A model generated the notes under the pieces. That model was not told where the DNA came from. It ran no database searches and was given only the letters and a program-made list of their open reading frames with translations. A stretch of 23,867 bases of DNA, taken from NCBI GenBank assembly GCA_964569295.1, contig CAZMVU010000058.1, positions 1 through 23,867 of the forward strand, written 5' to 3'. The translations under genes were made by a program, and so were the position numbers. The stretch comes from CAZMVU01 sp964569295. GTDB taxonomy: Bacteria > Hydrogenedentota > Hydrogenedentia > Hydrogenedentales > JAGMZX01. The first letter of the stretch is position 1. Each line of letters begins with the position of its first letter. Below, one piece after another: positions 21,506 through 23,867 of this stretch.

Positions 21506-23674
21506 ATGGCCCCCCACACCACGCCAAGCCAAGAGGATTTCCAGCCCATCGTCACCATCGAGGGCGTGGTCGAGCGCATCGTATTCGAGAGCGAGGAGAC
21601 CGGCTTCTTCGTCGCACGGCTGCAGGAAAGCGGCAAGCACGACCTCACCACCTTTGTTGGCAACCTCATGGCCATCTCGCCGGGCGAGACCGTGCGGCTC
21701 AAGGGCCGCTGGGTCGACGATCAGCGCTTCGGCCGGCAACTGCGCGTCACGAACTACGAGACGATTCAGCCGAACACGGTGGTGGGCATCGAAAAATACC
21801 TGGGCTCCGGACTCATCGAGGGCATTGGCCCGCACTTCGCCAAGCGGCTCGTAAAAGCCTTCGGCGTCCAAACACTCCGCGTCATCGACGAGGAGCCGCG
21901 CAAGCTCACCCGTGTGCCGGGCATCGGAAAGAAACGGGCCGCCCAGATTCGCGAAGCCTGGCAAAAACAGCGGGCACTGCAATCGATCATGCTGTTTCTC
22001 CAGGGCCACGGCATCAGCCCGGCACAAGCGGTCAAAATCTACAAGCGCTATGGCGACGGCGCGGTGACGGTGTTACGGGAAAACCCCTACCGGCTCGCGG
22101 AAGACGTGGCCGGCATGGCTTTCAAAAGCGCCGACAAGATCGCGGCGAACCTCGGCATCGAAAAGGAATCCCCCGTGCGCGTGCAGGCAGGACTTACCCA
22201 TGTGCTGCACAACGCGGCGGGCAATGGCAATGTGTGCCTGCCGGTGTCGGAACTTTTCCCCGACGCCGCAGAAATGCTCGGGGTGTCCGAGGAATTACTG
22301 AAGCCCGCCCTCGCGGCGCAGGTGGCCGAGGGTAAGCTCGTGCAGGAGGGTGACTGGGTCTATACGAAGGCGCTCTATGCCGCCGAATGCGGCGTGGCGG
22401 AGCGGTTGAAACGCCTCATGACAATGCCCGCGGAAAGCCTCGGCATCACGAACATGGAGAATGCACTGCGCTTCGCCGCCCAAAAGCAACGCATCGACCT
22501 GTCCGAAGAACAGCAGCAGGCCGTGCGCACCGCACTCGAACATAAGGTGCTCGTCATCACGGGGGGACCCGGCACCGGCAAGACCACGGTCATCCGCAGC
22601 ATACTCGCCATCCTGAGCAAGAAGAACGTCACGTGCTACCTTGCCGCCCCCACCGGCCGCGCTGCCAAACGCATGGAAGAAGCCACCGGCCGGCAGGCGC
22701 GCACCATCCACCGATTGCTCGAATTCAGCCCGCAGGAGGGCGGCTTTACAAAAAATGAGTACGACCCGCTCCGCGCCGAGGTGCTCGTCGTGGACGAAGC
22801 ATCCATGATCGACATAGCGCTCATGCACGCCCTGTTGAAGGCACTGCCACCCCAGGCACGGCTTATCCTTGTGGGGGACGTGGACCAGTTGCCGTCAGTC
22901 GGCCCGGGCAACGTGCTCATGGACATCATCGCTTCGAGCGCCGCACCCGTGGTGCGCTTACAGGTTGTTTTCCGGCAGGCGGCCGAGAGCGGCATCATCA
23001 GCAATGCCCACCGCATCAACACGGGCCAGCACCCGGCGTTTAACGAGACTGACTTTTTCTTCATCGAGCGCGATGACCCCGTCGAGGCACGGGAGACAAT
23101 CATCGAGGTCGTCCAGAAGCGCCTCCCCCGCAGCTTTCATCTCGATCCCCTCAAAGACGTGCAGGTGCTCGCCCCCATGCACCGCGGCGACGCCGGCGTG
23201 AGTCAGTTGAACGAGTCGCTCCAGCAAGCGCTCAACCCGAACGGCCGGCCCATCTCCCGCAAAGGTTTCCGCGTCGGCGACAAGGTGATGCAGCTCAGGA
23301 ACAACTACGAACTCGAGGTCTACAACGGCGACGTGGGCATGATAACCGCCGTAAACGAGGAAGAGCGCGCGGTCACCGTCGACTATGAAGGCCGCGCCGT
23401 AGGCTACACCTTCGACAACCTCGACGAGCTCACCCTTGCGTACGCGGCGACCATCCATAAGTCACAGGGCAGCGAATACCAGGCCGTCGTGCTCACCCTC
23501 TTGCCGCAACACTACATGATGCTCCAACGCAATGTGCTCTATACCGGCATCACGCGTGCAAAACGGATAGCCGTCATTGTCGGAACGCAGCGCGCCGTCG
23601 CCATGGCCGTGCGCAACAGCCGCACCACAAGGCGCCACACCCGCCTCACCGAACGGCTGCGCAATGAACTCTGA
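21506..23674 (+). CDS. recD2: RecD2-type 5'-3' DNA helicase (RecD/TraA family)
   Basis: 722 residues. ATG 21506 starts the usual N-terminus (IVTIEGVVERIVFESEETGF), preceded by only a weak ribosome site 8 nt after the SDR stop; an open frame back to 20951 merely runs over the SDR gene. An OB-like N-terminal section (15-90) and helix-hairpin-helix repeats (99-150, GIGPHFAKRL and VPGIGKKRA) precede the SF1B motor: Walker A GGPGTGKTT (353-361), motif Ia APTGRAAKRM, Walker B VVDEASM (428-434), GDVDQLPSVGPGN (457-469), VFRQ (488-491), HKSQGSEY (651-658) and YTGITRAKR (679-687). RecD2 acts alone, outside RecBCD, in DNA repair. Length matches the family. Confidence 0.93.
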   Translation: MAPHTTPSQEDFQPIVTIEGVVERIVFESEETGFFVARLQESGKHDLTTFVGNLMAISPGETVRLKGRWVDDQRFGRQLRVTNYETIQPNTVVGIEKYLGSGLIEGIGPHFAKRLVKAFGVQTLRVIDEEPRKLTRVPGIGKKRAAQIREAWQKQRALQSIMLFLQGHGISPAQAVKIYKRYGDGAVTVLRENPYRLAEDVAGMAFKSADKIAANLGIEKESPVRVQAGLTHVLHNAAGNGNVCLPVSELFPDAAEMLGVSEELLKPALAAQVAEGKLVQEGDWVYTKALYAAECGVAERLKRLMTMPAESLGITNMENALRFAAQKQRIDLSEEQQQAVRTALEHKVLVITGGPGTGKTTVIRSILAILSKKNVTCYLAAPTGRAAKRMEEATGRQARTIHRLLEFSPQEGGFTKNEYDPLRAEVLVVDEASMIDIALMHALLKALPPQARLILVGDVDQLPSVGPGNVLMDIIASSAAPVVRLQVVFRQAAESGIISNAHRINTGQHPAFNETDFFFIERDDPVEARETIIEVVQKRLPRSFHLDPLKDVQVLAPMHRGDAGVSQLNESLQQALNPNGRPISRKGFRVGDKVMQLRNNYELEVYNGDVGMITAVNEEERAVTVDYEGRAVGYTFDNLDELTLAYAATIHKSQGSEYQAVVLTLLPQHYMMLQRNVLYTGITRAKRIAVIVGTQRAVAMAVRNSRTTRRHTRLTERLRNEL

Positions 23675-23867
23675 CAAGAGGGCTTGTATGCCCAACGTGG
23701 GCTTCACCATAACCCAAGGGTGACCAGGCGTGTTCCGTAGTTCCCGGTTCGGGGTTCACGGTTGACGGATTGGAGTTTGGGTTTGGGGTTGGGGTTGGGG
23801 TTGGGGTTCGTCAAGACTTGTGATTCGGACCTGAAACCTGATTCCAAAGCGACGAAGGCCCATACGC
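23675..23867. other. Non-coding tail with G-rich repeat
   Basis: After a weak 5-bp hairpin (GCCCA/TGGGC at 23690-23702) the sequence becomes a low-complexity G/T-rich stretch. I see no open frame or RNA gene. Four GGGG runs separated by TT lie at 23785-23806. Confidence 0.7.
23785..23808 (+). repeat. Tandem GGGGTT repeat, potential G-quadruplex
   Basis: Four perfect GGGGTT units (GGGG at 23785, 23791, 23797 and 23803), with shorter related tracts upstream (GGGGTTC near 23752, TTTGGG near 23777). Four G-runs with TT loops satisfy the intramolecular G-quadruplex rule. It sits about 110 nt past the helicase stop codon. Confidence 0.85.

Overview
This is a GC-rich bacterial draft-assembly fragment; a run of 100 N at 6867-6966 marks a scaffold gap. 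It carries ordinary housekeeping genes (histidine biosynthesis, peptidoglycan synthesis, Sec secretion, glycolysis, a RecD2-type helicase) mixed with poorly characterised ones. There is no rRNA or other taxonomic marker here. The murA-hisD-hisC order, zinc-ribbon/TPR proteins and a bacterial eRF1-like protein would fit a deep-branching Gram-negative lineage (PVC or Hydrogenedentota-like), but that is a guess.

Layout. 1-2053 is an accessory patch: a fragment of a REP-associated (Y1/HUH) transposase, a truncated IS4-family transposase with a DUF4372 domain, and an AT-richer orphan gene with a possible nuclease-like N-terminus. The patch is bounded by two 25-bp palindromes in opposite orientation. 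2149-8299 is read on the minus strand: a c-heme (CXXCH) protein, hisC, hisD and murA (tightly packed), a strong terminator, then secG and tpiA. SecG has a long acidic tail built from a 15-nt tandem repeat, and the assembly gap lies inside that repeat.

8583-12214 is a compact four-gene plus-strand operon: a small membrane protein, an AttH/CrtC-like lipocalin-fold protein, a small helical protein, and a GMC-type FAD oxidoreductase with a cysteine cluster. I read it as a lipid or isoprenoid oxidation module; its substrate is unknown and it is the best candidate here for an undescribed pathway. 12445-13584 encodes a bacterial archaeo-eukaryotic release-factor-like protein preceded by a structured leader with a GAAA tetraloop.

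13729-18817 is minus strand: an exported TPR-like protein, a zinc-ribbon/TM/TPR protein, a small membrane zinc-ribbon protein with a near-consensus promoter, a divergent DapA/NanA-family lyase and a membrane protein coupled to it. 18935-23674 is plus strand: a YihY/BrkB membrane protein with an unusual insertion and a winged-helix tail, a FabG-like SDR, and a RecD2-like helicase. The last 190 bases are non-coding and contain four GGGG runs with TT spacers.
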